Shown: positions 1 to 8,600 of the stretch, piece by piece
Numbering within the stretch: position 1 is the first letter of the stretch
How the letters are laid out: each line of letters starts with the position of its first letter
From: Spartinivicinus marinus
Lineage (GTDB): Bacteria; Pseudomonadota; Gammaproteobacteria; Pseudomonadales; Zooshikellaceae
DNA: 64,000 nucleotides
Assembly (NCBI RefSeq): GCF_026309355.1
Contig: NZ_JAPJZK010000001.1
Coordinates: 3,616,501-3,680,500, forward strand
Reading direction: 5' to 3'
Program-made: the position numbers and the translations under genes
The notes under the pieces: model-generated
The model's database searches: none
What the model saw: only the letters and a program-made list of their open reading frames with translations
Told to the model about the DNA's origin: nothing

Positions 1-222
1 AATATGGCTCCTAGCGAAATAATGCGAAGAGTAAAAGGTCGAACGTCGGCAAAACTGTTTGAAAGCTATCCTGATTTAAGGAAAAGATACTGGGGTCGAC
101 ATTTTTGGGCTAGAGGTTATTTTTGTGTGACTTCAGGAGATGTAACAGAAGAAATGATAAAAGAATATTTAGAACATCACTTTGAGCCGAGGATTGATGA
201 TAATTTTAGGACTGAAGACTGA
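1..222 (+). CDS. tnpA: IS200/IS605 TnpA transposase, C-terminal part (5' end outside window)
   Basis: The reading frame is open from the first base and ends at 222, so the gene begins before the window. The visible 73 residues match the C-terminal part of Y1 (HUH) transposases of the IS200/IS605 family: a PSEIMRRVKGRTS segment, then RYWGRHFWARGYF, then a final helix with IKEYLEHHFEP. The tyrosine in IKEYLEHH (about residue 57 of the visible part) is in the place of the catalytic nucleophile that cuts single-stranded DNA at the element ends. The HUH motif would lie upstream and cannot be checked. The hairpins directly downstream fit the right end of such an element. An intact full-length gene is likely but unproven. 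Confidence 0.85.
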   Translation, partial: NMAPSEIMRRVKGRTSAKLFESYPDLRKRYWGRHFWARGYFCVTSGDVTEEMIKEYLEHHFEPRIDDNFRTED

Positions 223-230
223 TAAAAAAA

Positions 231-295
231 ACGGGTCTTCGACCCGTATCCGGACTTTCAGTCCATATTACTAACCCACCTACTTTAGTAGGTGG
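231..295 (+). repeat. Three hairpins, probable IS200/IS605 right end
   Basis: Three perfect short hairpins follow the transposase stop. Arms are 231-237/241-247 (ACGGGTC), 252-256/260-264 (GGACT) and 276-283/288-295 (CCACCTAC, loop TTTA). IS200/IS605 elements carry subterminal hairpins that TnpA binds instead of inverted repeats, so the last one is the best candidate for the right-end hairpin. The last hairpin is followed by TTGTTT and could also terminate transcription. The exact cleavage site cannot be fixed without the left end. Confidence 0.55.
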
Positions 296-712
296 TTGTT
301 TAGTTATTGAAAATAAAAAATGATAATTCTAGTTATTCTTTTATCAAGGGGTAGTAAAAACGCAGATTGCAAATAGTGGCACATGTGCCGCTATTTGCAA
401 TAAAATTTTATTCAAACACACTAGTAGTACCAGAAAACTTCTGTATCTAGTTATAGGTACAAAGCGATCTTGATAGGTTTAGTATATACGTATATATAGC
501 TATATAAGTTTTTAATAAGTAGATGATAAGGTGAAATGACCCGCGACAGGTATATTTTTAGCGAAAGCTAATAGTGTTAGATGAGCGAATAGTATCAGAT
601 GAGTGAATAGTATTAGATAGTACTAGATGAATAGTTTGCAACGGTTATTGTCAATAATAATGGTAATTATAAAAAATACTCGTAATATGTATAAATTGCT
701 GAGGAAATAAAA
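296..712. other. Gene-free gap with a 36-bp palindrome and a short tandem repeat
   Basis: I see no gene here. Positions 366-401 are a near-perfect palindrome: 17-base arms with one mismatch around a central AT, followed by AATAAAATTTT-like sequence, so it may act as a terminator or cruciform. Positions 480-508 are alternating AT-rich. Positions 570-634 contain about three and a half units of an 18-base tandem repeat beginning AATAGT and containing AGATGAG. The ribosome-binding site of the next gene (GAGGAAATAA) lies at 701-710. Confidence 0.6.
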
Positions 713-1183
713 TTGAAATCAAAAGTGCTTATCAGGTTTTACTCTTTAGTATCTCTATTATTGATTAGTATGGCAACTTTTTCTAATACACTAACTGATC
801 AGAAAAAATTGGATGTTAAACGTACGGAAAATGCAGAAATATTAGTAAAAGCAGTTAATCAAAATAATCTGTCAAGGTTGAGGAGTGTATTTTCTCAAAA
901 AAATTCACTCCTTCAAGATAAAGAGCTTCAAACGTTTATTGACTTGTCTAAAAACTTTCTTGGTGAAATAAGATTTGAAGGAATAGGTACTAGGCCTGCG
1001 CATGTATCAAAGGGCGAGGAATTGGTTATTGCCTCAATACACACCAATATAGCCACGCAAATTGGTCGGCAATATTTGTTGTCAGGTTCTAATGATAAAC
1101 AGGTTATTTTGCAAGTCTCATACCCAAAGGGAAGTGACAAAGCTGGGTTAGTATCAGTTGATTTCTATCCTTTTAATAAATAA
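713..1183 (+). CDS. Small secreted or periplasmic protein, unknown function
   Basis: A 156-residue protein starting at TTG (713) behind a good ribosome-binding site (GAGG, 9 bases upstream). The first 25 residues form a signal peptide: basic MKSKVLIRF, hydrophobic SLVSLLLISMATF, likely cut after FSN. The remainder is mixed alpha/beta with no motif I recognise and no cysteine. It sits alone, facing the convergent regulator gene that ends at 1217. Export to the periplasm is inferred from the signal peptide; no function is proposed. Confidence 0.6.
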   Translation: MKSKVLIRFYSLVSLLLISMATFSNTLTDQKKLDVKRTENAEILVKAVNQNNLSRLRSVFSQKNSLLQDKELQTFIDLSKNFLGEIRFEGIGTRPAHVSKGEELVIASIHTNIATQIGRQYLLSGSNDKQVILQVSYPKGSDKAGLVSVDFYPFNK

Positions 1184-1216
1184 ACCAAACTGCTTTTTTT
1201 AAAGTGGTATGCTAAA

Positions 1217-2650
1217 TTAACAGTGGCTGGCATATTGTTGCTTAATAATACTGCCTAGTGTTTTAATTGCGTCAATACGTGACTGATCCCAAGGCTGGGA
1301 AAAATTAATCCTGAAACAATGCTTATACTTTTCAGGATTAACTGAAAACAATTCCCCTGGGGCAACCAAAATGTCCTTTTCTTTTGCTGCAAAATAAAGT
1401 TGTGTGGTATCGAATGGCTTGGTTAGCTCTACCCATAATACAAAGCCACCTTTGGCACTAGAAAGGCGAATATCTTTCGGAAAGTGCTCTTGAAGAATAG
1501 TCAGTGCTTGATAATAACGTTGTTGATAGCGTTGTCGTGCCTGAGTTAAGTGCTGGTAGTAGTTACCATAAGTCAAATAATCGGCGAGGGACAGTTGGTT
1601 GATTATGGGTGGTGTTAGCCCCATCAATAATTGTTGATAAAGAATAGTTTGCTTGTGCTTGTCTACTACTAACCAGCCTGTTTTTAATTGGGGGGAAATC
1701 GACTTAGAGGCAGATGAGCAGTACAACACCTGTCCATTTTTATCCAAAGCTTTTAACGCTTTGGGGCGCTCTTTTTGGTAGCCTAATTCGCCAAAAACAT
1801 CGTCTTCAATAATAGTTGTATTATATTTAGCAGTAATTTCCAATAACTGTTGTTGGTGTTTTATAGGCATACTGTCGCCTAAAGGGTTAGCAAAATTGGG
1901 GCAGGTAATTAAAGCTTTTACTGGCCATTGACTTAATATGCTTTTTAGCACATTTAAGTCGATACCTGTTTCTGCATGACTTGGAATTTCAAGTACTTTT
2001 AGTTCCAGCGCTTCCAGTAACTGTAAAATGCGGTAGTAAGCGGGTGAGCTAATTGCAATAATATCCCCAGGCTTAGCTAGCGCTCTTAAACACAACATCA
2101 TGGCACTTTGGCAGCCAGTGGTAATAACGATATTATCTGGGCTTGTCATAATCCCTGCATCAGCCAAAATACGAGTAAGTTGTTGACGTAGTTTGATTGT
2201 GCCTTGCAACTCAGTATTACGCTGCATAACGGAATAACGTTGACGAACCAGTTTGGCAAAGCTTTTTCTTAATGGTTCATTGGCTGGTAGGTCACTTGCT
2301 GGATTAGCTACACTAAATTGGTGGTATTTGCTATCGGCAGCACTGGCCACTAAGTCAATAATAAGCTGAGAGCTGGTAACTGATTCTGGTGTTGGTGATG
2401 TAGACCCGGCTTCTGCCTGTGGGATGGCAAAGTGTACTTGGGATTTTACATAAAACCCTGACTTGTAACGTGCTTCAATAATTTCTTGCGCTTCCAGCCA
2501 GTTGTAAGCTGCCATTACACTGGTAATACTTATGTTCATCTGTTTAGCTAGGCCCCTTACCGAGGGTAACTTTTGCCCAGCTTGATAAACACCAGCTTTG
2601 ATTTGCTCGGCAAGTTGTTCGGCAAGTCGCTGATAGATTGGTTGCTTCAT
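1217..2650 (-). CDS. MocR-type (GntR/aminotransferase fusion) transcriptional regulator
   Basis: A 477-residue protein. Residues 1-75 are a GntR-family winged helix-turn-helix (YQRLAEQLAEQIKAG, LPSVRGLAKQMNIS). Residues about 110-470 are a fold-type I aminotransferase-like domain that should bind pyridoxal 5'-phosphate. The Schiff-base lysine is in the SSASKSISP segment near residue 315, and NFANPLG and EDDVFGEL are typical cofactor-pocket segments. This architecture defines MocR/PdxR regulators, which sense PLP or amino-acid adducts. It is divergent from ltaE, itself PLP-dependent, with a 172-bp shared upstream region, so ltaE is a likely target (inference). Length and domains appear complete. 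Confidence 0.9.
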   Translation of the reverse strand: MKQPIYQRLAEQLAEQIKAGVYQAGQKLPSVRGLAKQMNISITSVMAAYNWLEAQEIIEARYKSGFYVKSQVHFAIPQAEAGSTSPTPESVTSSQLIIDLVASAADSKYHQFSVANPASDLPANEPLRKSFAKLVRQRYSVMQRNTELQGTIKLRQQLTRILADAGIMTSPDNIVITTGCQSAMMLCLRALAKPGDIIAISSPAYYRILQLLEALELKVLEIPSHAETGIDLNVLKSILSQWPVKALITCPNFANPLGDSMPIKHQQQLLEITAKYNTTIIEDDVFGELGYQKERPKALKALDKNGQVLYCSSASKSISPQLKTGWLVVDKHKQTILYQQLLMGLTPPIINQLSLADYLTYGNYYQHLTQARQRYQQRYYQALTILQEHFPKDIRLSSAKGGFVLWVELTKPFDTTQLYFAAKEKDILVAPGELFSVNPEKYKHCFRINFSQPWDQSRIDAIKTLGSIIKQQYASHC

Positions 2651-2763
2651 AGGAATCTACAGAGTGCAGTTATTCGACCATTATGAAAGGAACACTGAGC
2701 GTTGATTATCTGTTATGTACTAAATGTAAGCAATCTGTATCTGTTATCCATTCTCTCATTCCC

Positions 2764-2779
2764 TTAAGGTTTACCTTAA
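2764..2779. promoter_or_regulatory. 16-bp inverted repeat between the MocR regulator and ltaE
   Basis: TTAAGGT-TT-ACCTTAA is a perfect 7+2+7 inverted repeat lying 44 bases before the ltaE start in the divergent intergenic region. GntR/MocR regulators often bind such symmetric sites next to their own gene, so this is a candidate operator. No binding evidence is available. Confidence 0.4.
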
Positions 2780-2822
2780 TTAAATATGAAGTAATGATTA
2801 AAAAGGTTATAAGGGGTCATTT

Positions 2823-3845
2823 ATGCAGGCTATAGATTTTCGCAGTGATACGGTGACGCGGCCAACACAAAAAATGCGTCAGGTGATGGCAAATGCTGTT
2901 GTGGGTGACGATGTTTATGGTGATGATCCTACAGTTAACGAGCTACAAGTAATAGCAGCTGAAAAACTGGGGTATGAGAATGCCATCTTCGCTCCCAGTG
3001 GTACGCAAACCAATTTACTTGCATTAATGGCACATTGTGAACGGGGAGATGAGTACTTGGTAGGACAGCAAGCGCATACCTACAAGTTTGAAGGAGGCGG
3101 TGCCGCAATATTAGGGAGTATTCAACCACAACCAATATTAGAAGGTGAAAATGGACGCTTACCATTAGATGAAATTAAATCAGCTATAAAACCCATTGAT
3201 CCTCATTTTGCTCGCACTCGATTACTGTGTTTAGAAAATACCCATTCTGGGCGGGTACAGTCACTAGACTATATAAAAGAAGCCACTAGCTATGCTAAAT
3301 CGGTAGGGCTAGCCTGTCATTTGGATGGTGCTCGGTTATTTAATGCTGTAGTTAAACAAAATATCGATGTAAAACAGATTACCCAACACTTTGATTCTGT
3401 ATCTATTTGCTTATCAAAAGGGCTTGCAGCACCCGTGGGCTCTTTATTATGTGGCAGTCATGAGTTGATTAATAAAGCACGTCGTTGGAGAAAAGTGCTT
3501 GGCGGTGGTATGCGCCAGGCTGGTATTTTAGCCGCGGCAGGCATTGTTGCGTTAAATGAGCAAGTAGAACGATTGGCAGAAGACCATGAAAATGCATTGA
3601 TTCTCGCTCATAAACTGGCAAATATAGAAGAGCTTTCAGTTGATATAACAAAAGTACAAACTAATATGGTGTTTGCTGAGTTAAAACGCTCAACCCCTGC
3701 GGAGTTGGCAAGCCATTTAAAAAACAATGGTATACTGATCAGCCCTTCCAACACTATTCGGTTTGTCACTCATAAAGATGTTAACCAAAATGATATTGAA
3801 ACGGCAGTAGGGTTAATGAAGGGGTTTTTCTATAATAAGAAGTGA
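2823..3845 (+). CDS. ltaE: Low-specificity L-threonine aldolase
   Basis: A 340-residue, full-length member of the PLP-dependent beta-eliminating lyase family. It cleaves L-threonine and L-allo-threonine to glycine and acetaldehyde in the cytoplasm. The family hallmark N-terminus DFRSDTVTRPT is followed by GDDVYGDDPTVNELE-like sequence, PSGTQTN (phosphate-binding region), HLDGARLFNA and the catalytic lysine in CLSKGLAAPVGS near residue 199. The ATG at 2823 is preceded by AAGGGG. Divergent from the MocR-type regulator, which probably controls it. Confidence 0.93.
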   Translation: MQAIDFRSDTVTRPTQKMRQVMANAVVGDDVYGDDPTVNELQVIAAEKLGYENAIFAPSGTQTNLLALMAHCERGDEYLVGQQAHTYKFEGGGAAILGSIQPQPILEGENGRLPLDEIKSAIKPIDPHFARTRLLCLENTHSGRVQSLDYIKEATSYAKSVGLACHLDGARLFNAVVKQNIDVKQITQHFDSVSICLSKGLAAPVGSLLCGSHELINKARRWRKVLGGGMRQAGILAAAGIVALNEQVERLAEDHENALILAHKLANIEELSVDITKVQTNMVFAELKRSTPAELASHLKNNGILISPSNTIRFVTHKDVNQNDIETAVGLMKGFFYNKK

Positions 3846-3847
3846 TC

Positions 3848-3927
3848 ACCCCAATCACCTATTAATATAGGCTCATGGGGATTCGTCACTTGATGGCCTC
3901 ACCTAAAAACCCTTCGCATTGGGTATA
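3848..3927 (-). repeat. Truncated copy of a dispersed MITE-like repeat
   Basis: Read on the minus strand, this 80-bp stretch begins TATACCC and matches the first about 80 bases of the complete element at 53295-53421, including the internal segments CCCCATGAGCCTATA and AATAGGTGATTGGGG. The second terminal repeat is missing; the homology stops just after the ltaE stop codon. Confidence 0.75.
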
Positions 3928-3940
3928 TTAGTAAGCATAA

Positions 3941-3973
3941 TTTCAGTGCTGGGATTTATTGCCAACACTGAAA
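3941..3973. terminator. Hairpin between convergent ltaE and the membrane protein gene
   Basis: Arms TTTCAGTG (3941-3948) and CACTGAAA (3966-3973), with additional inner TGG/CCA pairing. It lies between two convergent gene ends, so it may terminate either transcript, but a long U-run is missing on both sides. Confidence 0.35.
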
Positions 3974-3981
3974 TACTTCCC

Positions 3982-5487
3982 TCATTGAAAATAAGTCATA
4001 ATTTTACAACCTTGCTTTTCAGTAAGAGAGGCAACGACTTGTTGCGCCTGGTCTCTTGACCAGTTCCATTGCTGCCAGCTGATATCTTGATAATCTTGTA
4101 GACGGTAATTAAATTGCACTAATAAATTACACCAGTCTTTTGTTAAGTTTATCTGGATATAATCAGCAATTATCGGATAAGCATCCTCACTTAAGCTTGA
4201 TAAATAAGAGGTATCAGGTTTTATATTGGAGAACTTGTTTTCCAGGTTGGCTTTAGCAATTAATGCATCGGGGTTAATGATGTTAAGGGCGAGAATAAAG
4301 CTTAAAGCAGCACTGCTTGACCAGAGTACAAAAGCCCCTCTTTTTTGTCGGAGTACAGTAATTGTGTAGCAAATAAAGATGCTCATAATAAAAAGTAAAA
4401 AGGCAGTTGAATAAAACCTTAGCTCAGTCAAACTGTAATTTTTTAAATAAAGTGCCATCCGGTGTAAGGCAGATAATTCGATAATGGCTGTGGCCACAAT
4501 TGTTAAAATAGAAAATCGTAGGCACCATTTTTTAATGCTAGAGGATTGATTGGCTTGTAATGCATCGACAACTAATAAAACAGGAATGACTAACATGGCC
4601 ACAAACACCAGCTCCCAAAATCCTTGCTTGGCATAGGTAGCGTAGCTCAGGTTGTCAGTATTAAGTACTAGTTTGTCACCACCAAAAAAGTAGGTTAATT
4701 GCACACCAATATAAGCAAGGAATAATAAATTAATACTCGCTAATACGGTTAGCACTTGAATGCTATCAACATGAATTGGTGCTCTAGTTGTTTGTTGTAA
4801 TATTGCATTGCCAGGTTTTGTTTGGCCCAACCCAGGTGCTAGAGTTAAATAGAAAAAAATCAAGGTAATTAACCAGTAACAGCTAAACTCTACACCAGTT
4901 AAAATCATTTCATCGGCATTGAAGGTAAACAGACTCTCTGCAAAATGCTGAAATCTGGGGTCAGAGGCAATCAATAAACCACCAAATAACAATAACAGAG
5001 GTGTTGCCCATAACAGCCCAAATATAACCGATCGAAAATGGTGGCGTTTGGTACTATTAATTGTTACAAAAGGCGCTGCAGCTTGAATGGTAAAGCCTGG
5101 TAAAGTGGATACCAGATAACCTAGCACGTTAAATGGACAACTTAATAGGGTTGCAATTGCAATCTTAACCGGATTTTTTTCGGAGTAAGCGATGGCCAAA
5201 GCAAGCAGGGCAATAATAGCTAAGCCCAAATAGCTCAGTGCATTTAGCACCGGAGATGCCCTAAAAACTGGTAATAAAGTGAACAAGCAAGCCGTGCCAA
5301 TGAGCCACCATTGGGTTTTGCTCAACTTGTTATTATGATCATTAAATGAACGGCGAGTGACAACTAAAATGATCAATAAAGTGCAGATGAATAGAGCGAA
5401 GCCAAGAGTACCTTCTAATAATAACGCTAGCCCTGCTGTAGCAAGGCTAGCCACCAGCACCACTGGTTGAACCTTTTGCTTGAACAT
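3982..5487 (-). CDS. Polytopic membrane protein, DUF4153/DUF4173-like
   Basis: About 501 residues if started at the ATG at 5487, preceded by GGGTTG; a TTG three codons earlier is the alternative. Roughly the first 400 residues are a series of ten or more hydrophobic segments with short loops. The last 100 residues form a soluble tail rich in Trp and Gln (DWCNLLVQFNYRLQDYQ, WQQWNWSRDQAQQ). Layout and tail resemble the uncharacterised DUF4153/DUF4173 inner-membrane proteins, though this assignment is from memory of the family pattern. Function unknown. It is transcribed alone, away from the effector gene region. Confidence 0.65.
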   Translation of the reverse strand: MFKQKVQPVVLVASLATAGLALLLEGTLGFALFICTLLIILVVTRRSFNDHNNKLSKTQWWLIGTACLFTLLPVFRASPVLNALSYLGLAIIALLALAIAYSEKNPVKIAIATLLSCPFNVLGYLVSTLPGFTIQAAAPFVTINSTKRHHFRSVIFGLLWATPLLLLFGGLLIASDPRFQHFAESLFTFNADEMILTGVEFSCYWLITLIFFYLTLAPGLGQTKPGNAILQQTTRAPIHVDSIQVLTVLASINLLFLAYIGVQLTYFFGGDKLVLNTDNLSYATYAKQGFWELVFVAMLVIPVLLVVDALQANQSSSIKKWCLRFSILTIVATAIIELSALHRMALYLKNYSLTELRFYSTAFLLFIMSIFICYTITVLRQKRGAFVLWSSSAALSFILALNIINPDALIAKANLENKFSNIKPDTSYLSSLSEDAYPIIADYIQINLTKDWCNLLVQFNYRLQDYQDISWQQWNWSRDQAQQVVASLTEKQGCKIMTYFQ

Positions 5488-5576
5488 AATCAACAACCCT
5501 GCATTTGATAGTTTTGTTGATTATGGCAAGCCAACATGCAAATCCAGTGGTGCAAATGTGCAGATTTGGTGCAAAT

Positions 5577-5604
5577 CACTAGCATTGGTTGAGCAATGCT
5601 AGTG
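5577..5604 (-). terminator. Hairpin after the effector gene
   Basis: Perfect 10-base arms CACTAGCATT (5577-5586) and AATGCTAGTG (5595-5604), 26 bases beyond the stop of the effector gene on the minus strand. The following U-tract is weak (ATTTGC), so termination efficiency is uncertain. Confidence 0.5.
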
Positions 5605-5629
5605 GTGGTTTACATTACAATCTCTCTAT

Positions 5630-8600
5630 TTACTTCTTCATCAACTCTGCCCTCATCGGATGTAGCATGTCTTTAGGGCCATTTGATGGTTTGGGCGCTG
5701 GTGTTGATGTACTAGAAGAGGTATTGGTGACCGAGCTAGTCGTTGTTGAGCTTTTTGGTGTTGATGGGCTTGAATACTTCGATGCTGAAGAGCCACCAAA
5801 TGAACTAGTTGGTTGTGATGTAGGGCGAGAGCTTCTACTTGAAGTAGTTTGGCTGGCAGCTCTAGCTCTTTGAACACGCTTTTGTTCTTCAAGCTGTTGT
5901 TGTCTTTGCTGCTCCTGCTTATGTTTAAAGTCTGTATAATCTGATTTAGCTTGTTTGATGACTTTATCAGATAAGCTCTCAACACGTGATGTTATTGAGT
6001 CCTTAGCAAGTTTAGCAATTTCTGTTTCTAATTTATCAAAAGCTCCAGGCTTTATTTTAATTTCCTCTGGTTGAATGCCTTCGTGATTATGAAGCGCTTG
6101 TGATTTCATTAAGTTTGCAAAGTCAGGATGACTTTTAGCCTTACTGATGTATTCATCTATTAATGATTGAGGCATGTTGGTATTTAAAAACTCAGCTTCA
6201 CTGGAAGATAATTTTCGCTTTCTTTCTTTTATTGTTTTATCCCAAATATCACGGATTTGATTGGATAATTCTCTTTCAAATTTACTTATTTGGTTGTCGA
6301 CTTTAGTTGATCTTTCATTTCTATCAATTTTGTTAAGTTCATTAACTATAATTTTATCAATATTGCTTCTCTTAATGTTTGACGTTAATATATTCGAACT
6401 TTTTGCTGCTCTATATTCAGCATTAGTGATAAGGTGATGATTTTTCTTTATGAAATTATCAGCATTATCTGTTGCTCGGTCAAAATCGCTTAGCCGATGG
6501 GGTGATATGGTATTTTTTACTTCTTTAGCTGTGGGTAGTAGTTCTTTTGCTTGAAGTTTGCTTGCAATCACCATTGCCCCAGGTGTAAGGTTCTTTTCTT
6601 TTCCATTGCCAAATATTTTACTATAAAAATCTCTATCTCCCTGGCCGCCTTGGAAAACATTACTAAATTTGTTTCGAAGTTTTTGCCAGCCGGTAGAGTT
6701 TTCTCTATAGCTGTTTTGAGCGAGTAGCGCCATTCTGACAGTGATATCAGACTCTTTATTTCCAGCCGCTTTTAGATTGTCATTGATGTTAGTAATCAAG
6801 TCAGCTACAGAGTTTGCCCACTTTGGATCATTTTTTGCAAATTCTGCAATTTGGAATAAATAACCGGGCTGATTTGTTGAGAATTTTTTATCATTTTCAG
6901 TTAATACATCCAAAGCATGTTTGGCATCGATTTTTCCATCCTTAATTGCGGCAGTTAGTAAATTAATATAATCATGGTTGGCAATTAACTTGAGTTGTTG
7001 AGATTCCTTTGAGCTATGACGATTATAGAGCATATGTGCCATATCAGCAGTGAATTCTTCGCTTATTAGAGCTTTTGCTGCTGTAGATGCACTTTCTAAA
7101 TTGCTGCCTTTTAGCTTATCAGCTAGTTCAGTTAGTTTATCTATCGTTTGAAAATTTTCTTTCAGCTTATTTCGCTGAGCTTTATATTCGCTTAGCTGAT
7201 TTCTAGCAGCAATACTATTTTTAAGTAAGTTCTCTCGTTCCTGTTGGTTATTGGACTTAGCTTTTTCAGGTGTTAAGACGACGACTGTTAATGTATCCAA
7301 ATCTTTTCGGTCTTTTTTTAGCAGTGCAATTAAATCGCTAAGCTCTTTTTCTCCTTCTGTACTTACCTTGCCGTCAGGCGTTGTCACTCGTATATTGATA
7401 GGCTCGCCATGTTTGCGAATATAAATTTGTCGTTTAACATGGGATGTGTTGAATTCAGGAGGAATTTCTCCCTTCTCCATATGGATGGTATAGGTTCTCT
7501 CAACATTAAATGAGGTGTCATTTGACATCAGCACCTCTTTTTCTCCTGGTGCACCACTAATCCCTTCAATATGAGCACCAAGGCTCTTGGCATTATTAAT
7601 TTGAAAAATGGCTCCTTTTTGTAGATAACCATGAGCGACATTGGCATCGTGGGTGGTGCTCATAAAGCCTGGGAATTTAAACCCAGTCCCTTTTTCGATA
7701 GCCGCATTGGCAACATCAACTTGGGCACCATGCCAAGCTTTACCTGAATATTGCTCAAACATGGGAGATTCAACTGCCGTGGTTAAAACATCCACCACTT
7801 TATTGTATTCAGCTCTTGCCGCTTCCCGTTCAGCTGATGTGTTATATTGGTTTCTTTTTAATAGTGCCTTCAAACGTGCTTGGTTTTCCTCTGCATCTTT
7901 GGGTGGGGCAAAGTCGCCGTATCCTGGGTTAATCACATTGGCGCCATTTTCGGTATAAAACCGTGATACTCCCATAAGCATGCCTTTCATCAGAGTGTCT
8001 TGGTTGTGTGTGTTATCTCCAAGGGCATCAAGAATGGCTTGTTGGCGTGCCTCGGGTGTCGTCTTATCTTGTGCAACATCCAAGAGATAATTGAAAGCAT
8101 CTTTCGAACTACCTAGGGATTCAAACTGAAATTGATCCGTTATTTGGTTGGTTTGAGGCACAGTCAGGAATGTCTCCCATATGGCGTTACGTTCGTTATA
8201 GTGGAAAACATTACTAATTGAGCTTGCTTGGGTAGACTCAGCCAGAATTGATGCAGAGGTTTGAAGTAAATTTTCTCGATCTTCTGGTGCTAAATCATTT
8301 AACCAGGCTGTTACGACTTTATCTTTTTCTGTGTTGAGAAAAGGTTCTCCTGATGCTGCTTTTTCAGGCCGAGGAAGCACTTTATGCTCGACATAATTGA
8401 AAAGCTTCAAGTTATCCATATTGAGTGGTGCATATTTTATTTTCTCGTCAGCTAAGCCAACAGTATCTTTAGGTTCTTGAGCGTTCTTAATAGCGACATT
8501 CAACGTTTTTAGATAACCATCAGAAGCATAGTGTCCAGGATAAGCACTATTATCGGTTTTTCCCGTCAGCGCTTGGTTGAATTCTGGTCGGCTTACTTTA

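Noticed and set aside
5589-5873. 94-residue plus-strand frame over the 3' end of the effector gene
   Set aside because: It is antisense to the Ser/Thr-rich tail; its acidic Val/Leu/Glu composition is what the repeat-like coding strand gives when read backwards.
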